A stretch of 64,000 nt of DNA from Punica granatum. Lineage: Eukaryota; Streptophyta; Magnoliopsida; Myrtales; Lythraceae. Both the position numbers and the translations under genes were made by a program. The notes below the pieces were generated by a model. The model saw only the letters and a list, made by a program, of their open reading frames with translations. It did no database searches and was not told the origin of the DNA. How positions within the stretch are numbered: the first letter of the stretch is position 1; every line of letters begins with the position of its first letter. The stretch lies in contig NC_045128.1 of the NCBI RefSeq assembly GCF_007655135.1, positions 13,594,230-13,658,229 on the forward strand, written 5' to 3'. This document shows positions 32,301 through 43,296 of the stretch, piece by piece.

Positions 32301-32690
32301 ATAAAGTGATTAATTTTTAAGCATCGTTACTAAAGACATTTTACTTTAAGAACTATAAATCATAAATATCTATTAAAGGGACAAGGATAACTCCATTTAA
32401 GTATCAAAACTGAAACCTCTTAATTACTAAACGATGACATGCGATACTGAGTCACGCTCTCTTTGATAAAGTGGTTAATTTTTAAGTACTATTACTAAAG
32501 ACATTTTATTTTAAGAAATAGAAATCATAAATATCTATTAAACGAGTAAGGATAACTTCACCTAAGTATCGAAACTAAAATATCTTAATTACCAAACGAT
32601 AACGTACGATATTACACCATACTCTCTTTGATAAAGTGGTTAATTTTTAAACACAGTTACTGAAGAAGACATTTTACTTTAAGAAAAAAA
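32196..32690. repeat. Tandem array, three units of 165 bp
   Basis: The units start at 32196, 32361 and 32526 with 'ataaatatctatt' and contain 'aaggataactcc', 'gatactg', 'ctctctttgataaagtggtt' and 'acattttactttaag'. The spacing is exactly 165 bp in both steps, with moderate divergence between units. Each unit joins the head half of the SINE to neighbouring non-SINE DNA, so the amplification came after the SINE insertion. Confidence 0.8.
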
Positions 32691-34704
32691 GGTTTTACGG
32701 AGCTATATCTATTTACCCGACAGATTCCCTGAGACTGATCATGGGAGAAATCTTGGTGGGCTACTCTTTGGATCCCGAGGAAAGATTTGGCGTATCCTTG
32801 TAATTAAGAGAAGTCACCCCACAAGGGATCGGGGGGAGAGAGAGAGAGAGAGAGAGAGAGAGAACTTCGATCGATCCATGTTGGTTTACTGTGCACGGGG
32901 CGATTTGTCTCTCTTTTAGAGAGATGAGCTGCTGCCTCTGACAACATATTAAAGAGAGATTTTCTGGTCAGCTGCCACCCCATGAGGAAAGCAATATTAC
33001 GTGAAAAAGTTATTGATTATATATCTTTATACAATGAGGCTGTTGTATTTGCATACATAAAAAGGGCAGACAATGCTCCTATTCCAATAGATTTCCTCGG
33101 ACAAAATCTCTCCAACCCCTGTCTTCTCTCTCCCACCCTTGTGTATTTTTCCGACAATACTTTTGACAGATTATTACTAGCTAGACTAGGTAAGATGCCT
33201 TACATGATTTCGTTGACAAGGCCAAACTGATTCATCCAGATCTCGTGTGATTCAATGGATTAGTCAAGGGGATTTTTTTCCAGTTACAGAGGACTTTTGC
33301 TGTAGCTGTAAATGTGAGCGGTAGCAGCCGTCTTTCAATATATGTATACATATATATATATATATCATGTACGTGCAATACACGTGTTGTATGATAATTT
33401 TACCTTCTAATTATCCAATTCTTATTTCTTGTGTAATTACTGCTCAAAAAGAAATTGCTTCAAGCCATTCAGACCGTTCACATGATCTGTATTCAAAGCC
33501 ATACACACCACAAGTAATAAGGGAAAATAAAATATGCTGCTCTCTGAGGTCTTATGGTCTCCGTGTCATAAGCCTCTTCCTCTGAGTCATGGGGGAAAAA
33601 ATGAATATAGGGATTAAACATATTTGCACAACAGGGCCCAAAAGTGTCAAACTTTGGTTCAATAATAAAACATATGTATTGTGAGAAATGGAGACGTAAT
33701 ATGGTAACACATACCCTTATTTAAAAATTAATAGGTTTCATATTTGATTTTAGTCACAGGGGCTATCCGTACCCTTCTATTTCACTTTGCACTTCCCTGT
33801 ATTCAATTCGGCCGTTATTAGAATATATAGATTGAGGTCATGGTTCAATACATATTTGCCATCTTTTTCTTCTTCAACTATGAGGAAAATCCATGAGTTT
33901 AAAGTAATGCTATAAAAAGGAGTACGAAAAGTCTACCTAATGAAACTCAGACTCGGAACCCCTAAATTTCTAAGCCAAGGCGCATATTATTGTATTACAC
34001 ACCTTTCTCCATGTCGGCCATTTCTATGCCGAAAGTGCATTTGTTTTTTTTTCTCTCTCTTTCAGGTTAGACCATGAGGTGTATTCAATCCCTCCTAATG
34101 TTTAGGTTTGCCGTTATCACAAGGCATTTCTAGTGTGCTGAAAAACTTTAACAGCAGATAAATTCTATCAACATAATTTGTAAAGAATATTTGCCTTTGG
34201 GTTTACTTTTGTTTGATTCACATATACATTGCCTGATATTAGTATCTACACATGAATTCCTTCTCATCTTCTAATAGGACCAACCCATCTGTCTATCTAT
34301 CTTTAGTGTTAGGTATAAAACCTAACTGTCTCACTATTCCCTCATGTGGGGGACGGTGGGGGTAAATGCTTAGTTGTTTCCAGGATTCTTCTCTCTTTAA
34401 TTTCATTATCATCAGTAACCGAAAAAATTTCTTTAGTATCGTCTATGAACATGGACACCATGGTTAGAGTGAAGTGAACAATGGAATAGGGGGGCACACA
34501 ATTAAATTCCAAACCTTTTGGTTCTTAAGCAACGACGTGTCACCTCTCATTCTTAAATTTCCAGCACTTAGTACATTGGTGGACCAAGTCAACTTCTCCA
34601 GACTCTTCCTCTGAATCTGATATTTCCTCGGCTCGCTGTCTAATCGATTCAGAAAAGAACAAAAAGTTTAGGTTAAGAGCATTTTAAATATATATATATA
34701 TATA
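32691..34704. other. Intergenic DNA with a (GA)n microsatellite, no gene seen
   Basis: (GA)n is at 32836-32862 and TA runs are at 33346-33364 and 34690-34703. The short open frames at 32982-33230 and 33367-33585 have no domains. Confidence 0.5.
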
Positions 34705-35128
34705 GTTAATTATATTGGTGATCTAAAACGTTTTAATAATGTATCATATTGGTCTAAAAAGTTTTATCTACTGTTTGATGGTACAAAATGTTTCAAAGTT
34801 GTAACCCGATAGTACAAACCGTCATCTTGCCATTGACGTCTTCAAGCCATCCTTTACAAGACTGTAAATTTTACACCAACATATAACTTACGTAAAACAT
34901 GTTATACTATTAAGTTATAACTTCAAAACATTTTGCACCACCATGTAACATCCCACAAAAACCAGTTTTGCACCATCAACATTGGCTTGACGACGTCAAT
35001 GGCGAGTTGACGGTTTTTACTATCATGTTACAACTTTGAAACATTTTGTACCATCAAGTAGCAAAAAAAACTTTTTGGACCAACTTGATATATTATTAAA
35101 ATTTTTTGAACCACCAGTGTAATTTACT

Positions 35129-35129
<1 letters not shown>
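34705..35129. mobile_element. Mutator-like MITE, family A, about 425 bp
   Basis: The ends GTTAATTATATTGGTGATCT and 'gaaccaccagtgtaatttac' are inverted. Inner blocks such as 'ggtacaaaatgtttcaaagt' and CCGTCATCTTGCCATTGACG match the copies at 11300 and 29240. It is inserted in a (TA)n tract, which hides the TSD. Confidence 0.7.
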
Positions 35130-35163
<34 letters not shown>

Positions 35164-35504
35164 GTATGTGCGTGTGTACGTACGTATGTAAGTATATTAG
35201 AGTAGACATGCACGAAACATATGCACGTCAAAGATTACGTACTTGACATTGGTCCTAGCTATAATAACCTGCTCACAGCATTAATAATGCAGGAAATTAA
35301 GGGAGTAGTGCAATGACACGCGTATTTATATAGTAATAAAAAAATTTCAGGTAATTTGATACTCATTATGCGATTATTTGTATATTTTTATTAACTATTA
35401 TGATTTATATTTTATTTTATAAGGTTCACAAGCTCTTTTGTTATTGAAATTATAGAGGATTGAATGGAGTATATTTTTCAATGTGTACCCTCAAAAAATC
35501 TAAT
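35130..35504. other. Compound microsatellite then AT-rich DNA
   Basis: (TA)n at 35130-35150 grades into (TGTA)n and TACG-like units to about 35190. No gene was seen. Confidence 0.6.
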
Positions 35505-35660
35505 GGATCAAGGTTAATTCAGTTCGAATTGAGTCGATCACTAATAGTATAAATATTTTTCAGCATGGATTTTCTAGATCCATCTAACATGAAATATATA
35601 TTGTAGGTCTTCCTAACCTGTAAAAGATCTTTAGGTCAAAGATTTATTTGTTGAATTAAT
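35505..35660 (-). repeat. Degraded SINE-like repeat, family 2
   Basis: Only the 3' portion is clear ('aaggttaattcagttcgaat' and 'gagtcgatcactaatagtat'). The tRNA-like head is eroded. Confidence 0.35.
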
Positions 35661-36943
35661 TGAGTTATATCTTTCTGGTCCTAATAACAATGATATCTCT
35701 AACGAGATCTTTGCTGATTTCCCTAAGGATTTTCTCAAGGCTCAAGCTAGCTACCTTGGACACCAATAAAAAATCCCCAGCTTGTTCACATTTTTGTGTA
35801 GTTTTCTCTGGCCATATATTTGGCATACCAAGTCCAAGGATCCATACTGCACCAAATAGTTACCCTTTAGAAATAATTTAATTTATACATACGTGTTTTG
35901 ATAAGATCAAATGAGTCAATTCTTATTCGATTCAAGTAGAAGGAAGAATTTCGTCTCACCCTCGAATTACATGACACTTTCCTTAATTCAGTCGTGATCT
36001 TTGCTAAACTTTTGTTATAACTAATTAAATTTCCATACATACATATACATATATATGTATTGCTCACACTTTTGTTGTCTGGTCTAATAAGTAATAATTT
36101 TTGCTTTCTACTATTTTTGATGCTTCCGTTCTCCATGGGTTAATTGATCTGCTTTGTAATTGTGATACACCTTAATGGACAAATGTGGGGGATCAATTAT
36201 GCCCTATCATTTTGTATGGTGATTCCATTCCACTCTCTTTCCTTTCTGTCGTACTAAAACCGACCTTAGAACAAAGAGCAAGGGCTCAAACTATTTCACC
36301 TCTCCCAATTAGGACAAGCTTAACATATAAGATCTCTGTGTAGATGTTGCAATAATTGGATGACAACCCCCCCAAAAAAAGGATTTACACGGGAATTTGG
36401 GGCGATTTAATGTCAATTAAATTATAGCTTTGAAGAGTTAGGTTGATAAGATAAATATTGTCATTGCTTATCTGCCCAATACAATTAATGTGTATATATC
36501 ATTGTATGTTGAACAACATTCCTCTGCGGATATTCCTTTCCATCTTGTGTTTTATTTTAATGAACCACGAAGGGCACAATCAATTTGTTAGCCACCTATT
36601 AAACCATACAAATATATATGTAGGGATACCTAGCCAGAAAGCTCATGAGATTCCTATAGCCAAATAAATATTATATATGAATGTATTTGGAGCTTAGTCC
36701 ATTGCTTTTAGTTGTGTTTTATTTAATTTCCCTCATCTTCTTGATCTAGCTTGTGCATGGCATGCATGGATCTTGTTTTCTAGTTATATTTTTCTTTTCT
36801 CTTTTATTTTCAGGTAGCCAATCTCGTGAATGCTAGCTGATACTTTCGTCATTTTGTTAATGACCTTTATGACAGTCTGGAATCCTATTTTGTTAGCTTA
36901 TCCTCTCCTCTCTTCAAAACTTTATTATTATTATTATTATTAT
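35661..36943. other. Intergenic DNA, no gene seen
   Basis: Open frames at 35660-36136 and 36458-36667 have no recognisable features. An (ATT)n run at 36921-36943 marks the left insertion site of the following LTR element. Confidence 0.5.
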
Positions 36944-38014
36944 TGTACAGCACAGATTTCGACTCTGAGATAAGGCAGGAAATTTATATAATAATTTTTT
37001 TAATTGATTAAATTCCTGAGTTAAGATCTCTAATTGCAATCTTGTAAAGACAAGGAAAAATTCTCAGGCCCCGTTTGGATTCACAACCTATTGATTTTAA
37101 CTTTAACTTTAACTTTAACTCAACACACTACACAACAAAAATACACATTTCCCAATTCAAAAATTTTAACTTTAACTTTAACTCAACACACTACACAACA
37201 AAAACACACGTTTCCCAAGTTAAATTTATAATCACATCTCATTTGTCCTTTTCCACGATCAAAATTAAAATCAAAATCAAAGTAACTTTAACTCTGAATC
37301 CAAACGGCCCGTCATATTCTCTCTGCTTAACCTAAACGCCGTTAAGAGGGTCTTCAAGACTTGATCTCGAAACTTTACGATTACGCTTTGATTTATTGTC
37401 TTCATGTAAACGGAACACTAGGCTTCGCGCTTGTTCGAGGACCTTTTAAACACAAACCTTTAAAAACCTTCGGGGCGTGTATGCTTAATCCGATCAATCT
37501 TCTTTTTTCTTTTACGTTCTTCCTTTGAATCCGAAGCGTTCTTGAGATCCTGAGGCGTTTTTGATCTTCTGGCATTTCGTTTAATTTGTAAAGTGTTTGC
37601 TTTTCTCCTCAGAGCTTTCTGAAGTTTTGGTACTCCAAAAGTCCCTTTCTAAAGAATGAGGACTCCTATTTATACGTTTGAAGGAGGAAGTCATGAATCT
37701 TCGTATTTGCACTTAATTGGTTAGTTCAAGATAATAATCCGATTTTCTCTATTTAAAATAGATTATTATCCATTTAAAAGATATTATGTAACCTTTTGAT
37801 CTTGTCGGTTACTAATTATTCGAAAGCAATTTATTTATTTCACATAATCAATTAACACCAAATATTTATATGGTGAAATACCGAATTTGCCCTTAAATCC
37901 TCACATGGCATTTTAGGATCTTGACTATTAATACCACATTTATCTAGGTACTAAAAATACTCGAAATTATAGGGGGTAATTTGTGATTCAATTCCAAAAT
38001 TTTCAGTATCTGCA
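36944..38014 (-). repeat. 3' LTR of the gag-only element, with MITE insertion
   Basis: It parallels 40544-41340 along its length (shared 'taacctaaa', 'aggagggtctt', CGGGGCGTGTATGCTTAATC, ATTTATATGGT and others), with many substitutions. This indicates an old insertion. The MITE at 37067-37311 is absent from the other LTR, so it came later. Confidence 0.85.
37067..37311. mobile_element. PIF/Harbinger-like MITE in the 3' LTR, 3-bp TSD
   Basis: The ends GGCCCCGTTTGGATTC and, in inverted sense, CGGGCCGTTTGGATTC enclose repeated TTTAACTTTAACTTT and 'actcaacacactacacaaca' units. TCA flanks both sides (37064-37066 and 37312-37314). The empty site is visible in the 5' LTR at about 40640. The 3-bp TSD suggests PIF/Harbinger; the TNA target fits. 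Confidence 0.75.
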
Positions 38015-38599
38015 ACTGCCCCCTCGAGACCGCACACGACTCAATGTAGCCGAGTATAAAAGTGTGCACGTCTCAATTTGAAATGGCCCTTTTTTTTTGA
38101 ACTTTCTTCAATGGATAATGGCACATTTTTCTTTGTTTTCCATCTCCACATTTCTTTCTAGAAAATATATTCTCCATCAAATCCAATTTTAATAGATTCC
38201 ATGTGCGTATGAGATTTCTTAATTTACCCTAAGATGAGATCACAGGATGAAATATCCAGCGATCCTCTATCTCTGTAAGTGATCAAATTCCTTTACCGAA
38301 ATTTTCAGTATCTGCAAGTGCCCCCTCGGGACCGCACACGACTCAATGTCGCCGAGTATAAAAGTGTGCACGTCTCAATTTGAAATGGCGCTTTTTTTTT
38401 GAACTTTATTCAATGGATAATGGCACATTTTTCTTTGTTTTCCATCTCCACATTTCTTTCTAGAAAATATATTCTCCATCAAATCCAATTTGAATAGATC
38501 CCATGTGCGTATGAGATTTCTTAATTTACCCTAAGATGAGATCACCATATGAAATATCCGGCGATCCTCTATCTCTGTAAGTGATCAAATTCCTTTACC
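37996..38599. repeat. 302-bp tandem duplication spanning the LTR/polypurine-tract junction
   Basis: Unit 1 (37996-38297) and unit 2 (38298-38599) are nearly identical, including TCAGTATCTGCA, the complement of the LTR terminus, followed by the GCCCCCTCG polypurine complement and a TATAAAAGTGTGCACG stretch. The element therefore carries two copies of the LTR-end-plus-PPT junction. The unit ends in 'caaattcctttacc'. Confidence 0.85.
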
Positions 38600-38704
38600 A
38601 CGGCTTTGCCTTTTATCAAAGTTAACCAGTCCTATTTTTTATGATGATGCCACACTCGATTCCCTTTAATAGTTCGTCAGTATTAATTTGTCCTCTTCCT
38701 TTTC

Positions 38705-39534
38705 GGGAAAATTACAGTATTGGTCCTATATGTTTGGCATTTTTTAACTTTGAGTTCTAAAAGTTTTACAAGGGATAATCAACTTCTATAAGGTTTCAAA
38801 AAGTGTCAACATTGGTCCTAAATCTGACTGACCGTTACCGTCATATCTACGTGGACCTACTGCCGTCAAAGTCGTCTTGTTGGTTGTTAATACGATGACG
38901 TGACACGTTCCGATTGGATTGATTTGCAATCCGACAGATTTCAACCCATCTTGCTCATGGCCGACCCGACTTGCTCCCGGTAATACCCGACCCACCATTA
39001 AAATAGGATTACACCCCAAGAACCCTAAATTCCCAAATTTCCTAAAATCGATCAAACACCCCAGGAACCCTAATTCCCAAAATCTGGTCGAATCCCCTTT
39101 CGAAACCCTAATCCAATCTCCTCGTGAATTCCTGTCGAATCCCTTCCGAAACCCTAATCCCCTCCCCTCTTGAAATCACAAAATCGATCGACCCTCGTGA
39201 AATCCCAAAAATCGTTCGAATCCCCTCCCGAAATCCTGTCGAATCGCCTCCAGATTACCGGGAGCAAGTCGGGTCGGCCATGAGCAAGACGGGTTGAAAT
39301 CCGCTGGATTTCAAATCAGTCCAATATGAACATGCCATGTCATCGTATTAACGGTCAACAGGACGACTTTGATGACGTTAGGTCCACGTAGGCGTGATGG
39401 TAACGGTCAGTCAGATTTAGGACCAATGCTGACACTTTTTGAAACCTTATAGGACTTATTTACCCATTGTAAAACTTTTAGGACTCAAAGTCAAAAAATG
39501 CCAAATATATAGGACCAATAGTGTAATTTTCCCC
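38705..39534. mobile_element. Mutator-like non-autonomous element, 830 bp, perfect 9-bp TSD, long inverted repeats
   Basis: The ends are GGGAAAATTACAGTATTGG at 38705 and CCAATAGTGTAATTTTCCCC ending at 39534. The inverted repeats run about 250 bp, down to GCCGACCCGACTTGCTCCCG (about 38960) and its complement (about 39260). TTCCTTTTC at 38696-38704 and 39535-39543 is an identical 9-bp TSD. The small centre has repeated 'aaaccctaatcc' and 'cgatcgaa' motifs. A transcript through it could fold into a long hairpin. Open frames inside are inverted-repeat by-products. Confidence 0.93.
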
Positions 39535-39544
39535 TTCCTTTTCT

Positions 39545-40478
39545 TCAGATTTGCCTCACTGCCAAATTATCATCGTGGAAGCAATAAGTACAATTTTCGT
39601 TGTAAACTTCGCTCGGTAAGATTTCAACTGGATATCCCACTTGGCCTTTTAAGGCTTTCATAATGATTTCTTGCAGCTGATCTGCTGAGATTGACCCATC
39701 AGTAGAGACTTGAATGGTCCTAGTTGGAGCTAGCGTCCTTGGAACAGCAACACCAGTTTCAGATGCATTTGTTTGGCCAGCAGCCACTTGCAAAGTCCTT
39801 GTCCTTGTTGGTGCTCTTGAGTCAATAACAACAACTTCCAGAGTGTATATTTGCTTTGGTGGATTATCACCTTAGCTTGGCTCTCCCACTCTTTCGAGTT
39901 TGTTCATCAAAAGTGCTATTTGGGCATCTCTATCTTCTATGGTCTTTATCAGCCCCTCAAGCATTTTGGTTAGGTTTAAGACTTGATCCTTCAGTGACGA
40001 CACGTCCGTCACCATTACAGGCATGGCTTCAGGATTAGAGTTGCTTTCCATGTTTTTATCAACATCAAGCAACATAAGTACTTCATCAACAACCTCAGAT
40101 ATGACTAAATCAGACCCAACAATGGGAGTTTCTTCGCCCCCAAGACATAGTTGGGATCAACATTCAACACAATCTCAATGCTTTCCACTTGCTCGGCCAC
40201 CGCCTTTATTCTGCTTTTTGTCAGTGGACCCCTTGATTGGGTTTTGAGAGTTGGATCTTTATGGTGTGTTTGGTTTCAGAGTTAAAGTAACTTTGATTTT
40301 GATTGTGGAAAATGACAAATAATTGTGGAGTGTATTGAGTTAAAGTTAAAGTTAAAATTTTTGACTTGAGAAATGTGTATTTTTGTTGTGTAGTGGGTTG
40401 AGTTAAAGTTAAAGTTAAAATTTTTGTGATTTTAACTGCGAAACGAAACGGAGTGATGGTCTGCTTTCTGGCCATAGT
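39545..40478 (-). pseudogene. Retrotransposon gag-like relic, interrupted
   Basis: The minus strand starts MARKQT near 40478 and is cut by a MITE (40454-40263). It resumes with QNPIKGSTDKKQNKGG and, after a frame change, VESIEIVLNVDPNYVLGAKK. A clean segment follows, 40075-39872 (DVSSLKDQVLNLTKMLEGLI, a predicted coiled-coil), then stop, and 39793-39545 (QVSTDGSISADQLQEIIMKA). The Met-Ala-Arg-Lys start, the NVDPNYV block and the coiled-coil resemble the N-terminal gag part of plant Gypsy-like elements. Stops and frameshifts show it is dead, and no zinc knuckle or pol is present. Confidence 0.65.
40263..40454. mobile_element. PIF-like MITE inside the gag relic
   Basis: The left end TGGTGTGTTTGGTTTCAGAG plus TTAAAGTAACTTTGATTTTG, and the right end 'gattttaactgcgaaacgaa', belong to the same family as 37067-37311, in the opposite orientation. 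It breaks the gag frame at codon 6 or 7. Confidence 0.65.
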
Positions 40479-40543
40479 AAAATTTTCTTCCTTGCAAAGA
40501 GAGATGATAGATGGAGATAATCCCACCATGAACGCTAGAAATT

Positions 40544-41340
40544 TGTACACAACAAATTTCGAGAAATTTATCAAATAAATTTTTTAATTGATTTAATTAG
40601 TGAGTTGCAATCTCTAATTGCACTCTTGGAAAGACAAAGAAAAATTATTTGATTCTCTCAGCTTAACCTAAATGCCATTAGGAGGGTCTTCGGGACTTGA
40701 TCTCAAAACTTTGCGATTAGGCTTCGATTTAATGTCTTCGTTTAAACGGAACTCCGGGCTTCACGCTTGTTTGGGGACCTTCCTTTAAACACGAACACCT
40801 TTAAACCGTCGGGGCGTGTATGCTTAATCCAATCGATCTTCTCGTTCTACCTTTGAATCCAAAGCGTTGTTGAGATCTTGAGACCTTTCGATCTTCTAGC
40901 ACTCCATTTAATTTGCAGAGTGCTTATTCTTCTCCTCAAAGCTCTTTGAAGTTTTGACTCTCCAAAAGTCCATTTGTGAAGAATGAGGACTCCTATTTAT
41001 ATATGTGGAGGAGGAAGCCATTAATCTTCGTACTTGTACCTGATTAGTTGGTTCAATATAATAATATAATTTTCTCCATTTAAAATAGATTATTATCCAT
41101 TTGAAAGATATTTGTAATCTCTTGATCTTGTCAGTTATTAGTTATTAGAAATTAATTAATTTATTTCAGATAATCAATTAACACCAAATATTTATATGGT
41201 CAAATACTGAATTTGGCCTTAAATGCGCACATGGCATTTTAGGATCTTGAATATTAATATCGTACTTATCTAGGTGCTAAAAATATTCGAAATAATAGGG
41301 GATAATTTGTGTTTCAATTCAAAAATTTTCACTATCTACA
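40544..41340 (-). repeat. 5' LTR of the gag-only element, 797 bp
   Basis: On the minus strand it starts TGTAGATAGTGAAAATTTTT at 41340 and ends TTGTGTACA at 40544. It lacks the MITE seen in its partner. The sequence inside the element next to it (TAGCGTTCATGGTGGGA on the minus strand) sits where a primer-binding site belongs, but is too diverged to name the tRNA. Confidence 0.85.

Positions 41341-41386
<46 letters not shown>
41341..41386. repeat. (ATT)n microsatellite at the LTR-element insertion site
   Basis: About 14 ATT/TTA units follow the 5' LTR directly. A shorter (ATT)n run at 36921-36943 lies at the other end. Confidence 0.9.
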
Positions 41387-42116
41387 GGGTTTTTATATTG
41401 TGACAATGCGGTACTTCATATAAAAAGGTACGACACATTTATTCAAATACATATTACTTTTAAAAATCAGCATTATATTGACTTCTAGTATTGAAGTATA
41501 TATTATGCATTGAATAAAGATCCAATACCTTTGAATACGAAATATCACGTTGTTACGGTGCCGAATTGTCACAGTATATGATAATACACGAGACAAAGCA
41601 GCTGTGGTTGTTTTCCTCTGCTCCTATACCATGTTTCTCCTCATTCTCTGGACATGTTTGGACAGATGGCCGATTCTACGTAGGCGTCCAGGTCACTGTC
41701 CAATATCTGCAATTAATATTAGGGCCAGTGGAACGAAAAGTGATATAACAATGAAAGAGGGACCAAAAGTGACTAATATTTAATAAAATTAGACAAATAA
41801 AATATAATGTCCTGGGAAGATACAAGAATTCCTTTTTGAAAAAAAAACAAGAAGACTTTTTACCTACCATTATAAAATAAGACAAATAAAGCGGTTACTT
41901 TCATAATATAGTGCTTCAAAGATTTGCAATGTGCCAACTATTAATTAGAAGATAGAATCGTCAAGGGGAAATATACACATACTGTATGCTGGAGGACATC
42001 TTAATTGCGCTGGACCTAACACGGATTGAGAGAGATCAAGAGAGAAAAAAATGACAAGATGTGGCCTGTGATGATTATTATGACTCGCACTATTTTGACT
42101 TTGCTCGATAAAAATA
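41387..42116. other. Intergenic DNA, no gene seen
   Basis: Short open frames at 41550-41783 overlap in two frames and show no domains. Confidence 0.5.
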
Positions 42117-43296
42117 GAAAAAATTATATATTTGGTCCTTTAGATTTCGATATTTTCTATTTTAGGCCCTTTTTAAAAAATTTATCATTTAAATCATATA
42201 CCTTTGAATACTTTCTATTTTAGTCCTTTTTCTTTTTCTCGATTCGTTTTCACCCAATACTTTTGATTGCTTTTCTATTTTCGTCTTTTTATCATATTTT
42301 TTTATTAGAGAAGATTTTAACTTTGGTTCTCAACCTTTTAAAGTTATTCTTTTATCTTAATTATTTTTTTGATTTAATTTTTTCTTAATATTAAATGTTT
42401 TGTTTATTATATTTTCACCATTCAAATTCCTATAAAAATGCCCACATGACATTTTCGAAATTTATAAAACAAATTATTATTAAAATTTAAAAAATAAAAC
42501 AAAATCTATCGAAATATATTTTGAGAGGGAGGATGGTAAATTGAGAGGGAAAGAGATGACGGTAGCCAATATGGGACGAAGTCGGGCACGACCACCTCAT
42601 GAGAGGTCAGCTTAGACCTATACTTCCATCAATGATTACACTTTGCAACGTCATTCCGTGCATCAAGGTTTACCATGTTCATGCTTAGCGTGTCACTACC
42701 AACCTCATGGGCGTGATTCACAGCTATCGAACCACAATTGCCTTTACTTTTTTTGTATTTTTCCATTTTGTTACTCGCAAATTTGAGTACCGGTTCTCCC
42801 AACGTAAATCACCAATCCCTTGTCAAGATTGCCAGTGATCTAAACTCTAGCCCCTTCTCATTCTCTCGAGTAGGTTCACGATCTTTCTTTTATTATTTTG
42901 ATATATTTTGTTTTAATTTTGAAATTAAAATAATATCTTTTCAAATTTAAAAATGTTGTGTGGGCATTTTATGAGAATTCGAGTGGTAGAACCGTAGCAG
43001 TATAAGAAACAAAACGTTTAATATTAAGAAAAATTGAACAAAATAAAAGAATTAGGATAAAAAATAACTTTAAAAAGTTTAGGACCAAAGTTAAAATTTT
43101 CTCTAATAAAATATCTGAAAAAAGACGAAAATAAAAAAGTAATCGAATGTATTTGATAAAAAAGAATCACGAAAAAAGAAAAGAACTGAAACAGAAAAGT
43201 ATTCGAAAATATAATATTTAAACGATAAAAAAAATTAAAAAAATGACGAAAATATAAAAGCATCCAAATCTAAAGGATCAAATGTATAATTTTCCC
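42117..43296. mobile_element. Mutator-like foldback element, 1180 bp, perfect 9-bp TSD, about 400-bp inverted repeats
   Basis: The ends GAAAAAATTATATATTTGGTCC (42117) and GGATCAAATGTATAATTTTCCC (to 43296) are inverted. Complementarity continues to about 42500 and 42900, for example AAATGCCCACATGAC against TTGTGTGGGCATTTT. The TSD ATAAAAATA is identical at 42108-42116 and 43297-43305. The unique centre (about 42520-42890) is less AT-rich, with GAGGGAGGATGG and CCAGTGATCTAAACTC-type sequence, and may be captured host DNA. No protein is recognised in it. Confidence 0.92.

Larger units (their letters stand above)
36944..41340 (-). mobile_element. Complete gag-only LTR retrotransposon with three nested insertions
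   Basis: Two long terminal repeats face the same way. The 3' LTR is at 36944-38014 (with a 245-bp MITE inside) and the 5' LTR at 40544-41340. On the minus strand both begin TGYAGATA and end in TACA. Both outer flanks are (ATT)n DNA, consistent with insertion into an ATT microsatellite. The polypurine tract GAGGGGGCAGT lies directly before the 3' LTR. The inner region carries a gag-like relic and no protease, integrase or reverse transcriptase. It is also interrupted by a Mutator-like element (38705-39534) and a PIF-like MITE (40263-40454). Without the insertions it would be about 3.1 kb, so it needs a helper for mobility. Confidence 0.85.

Noticed and set aside
39439..39663. Plus-strand open frame across the end of the Mutator-like element
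   Set aside because: It crosses the element boundary and TSD, so it cannot be an ancestral gene.
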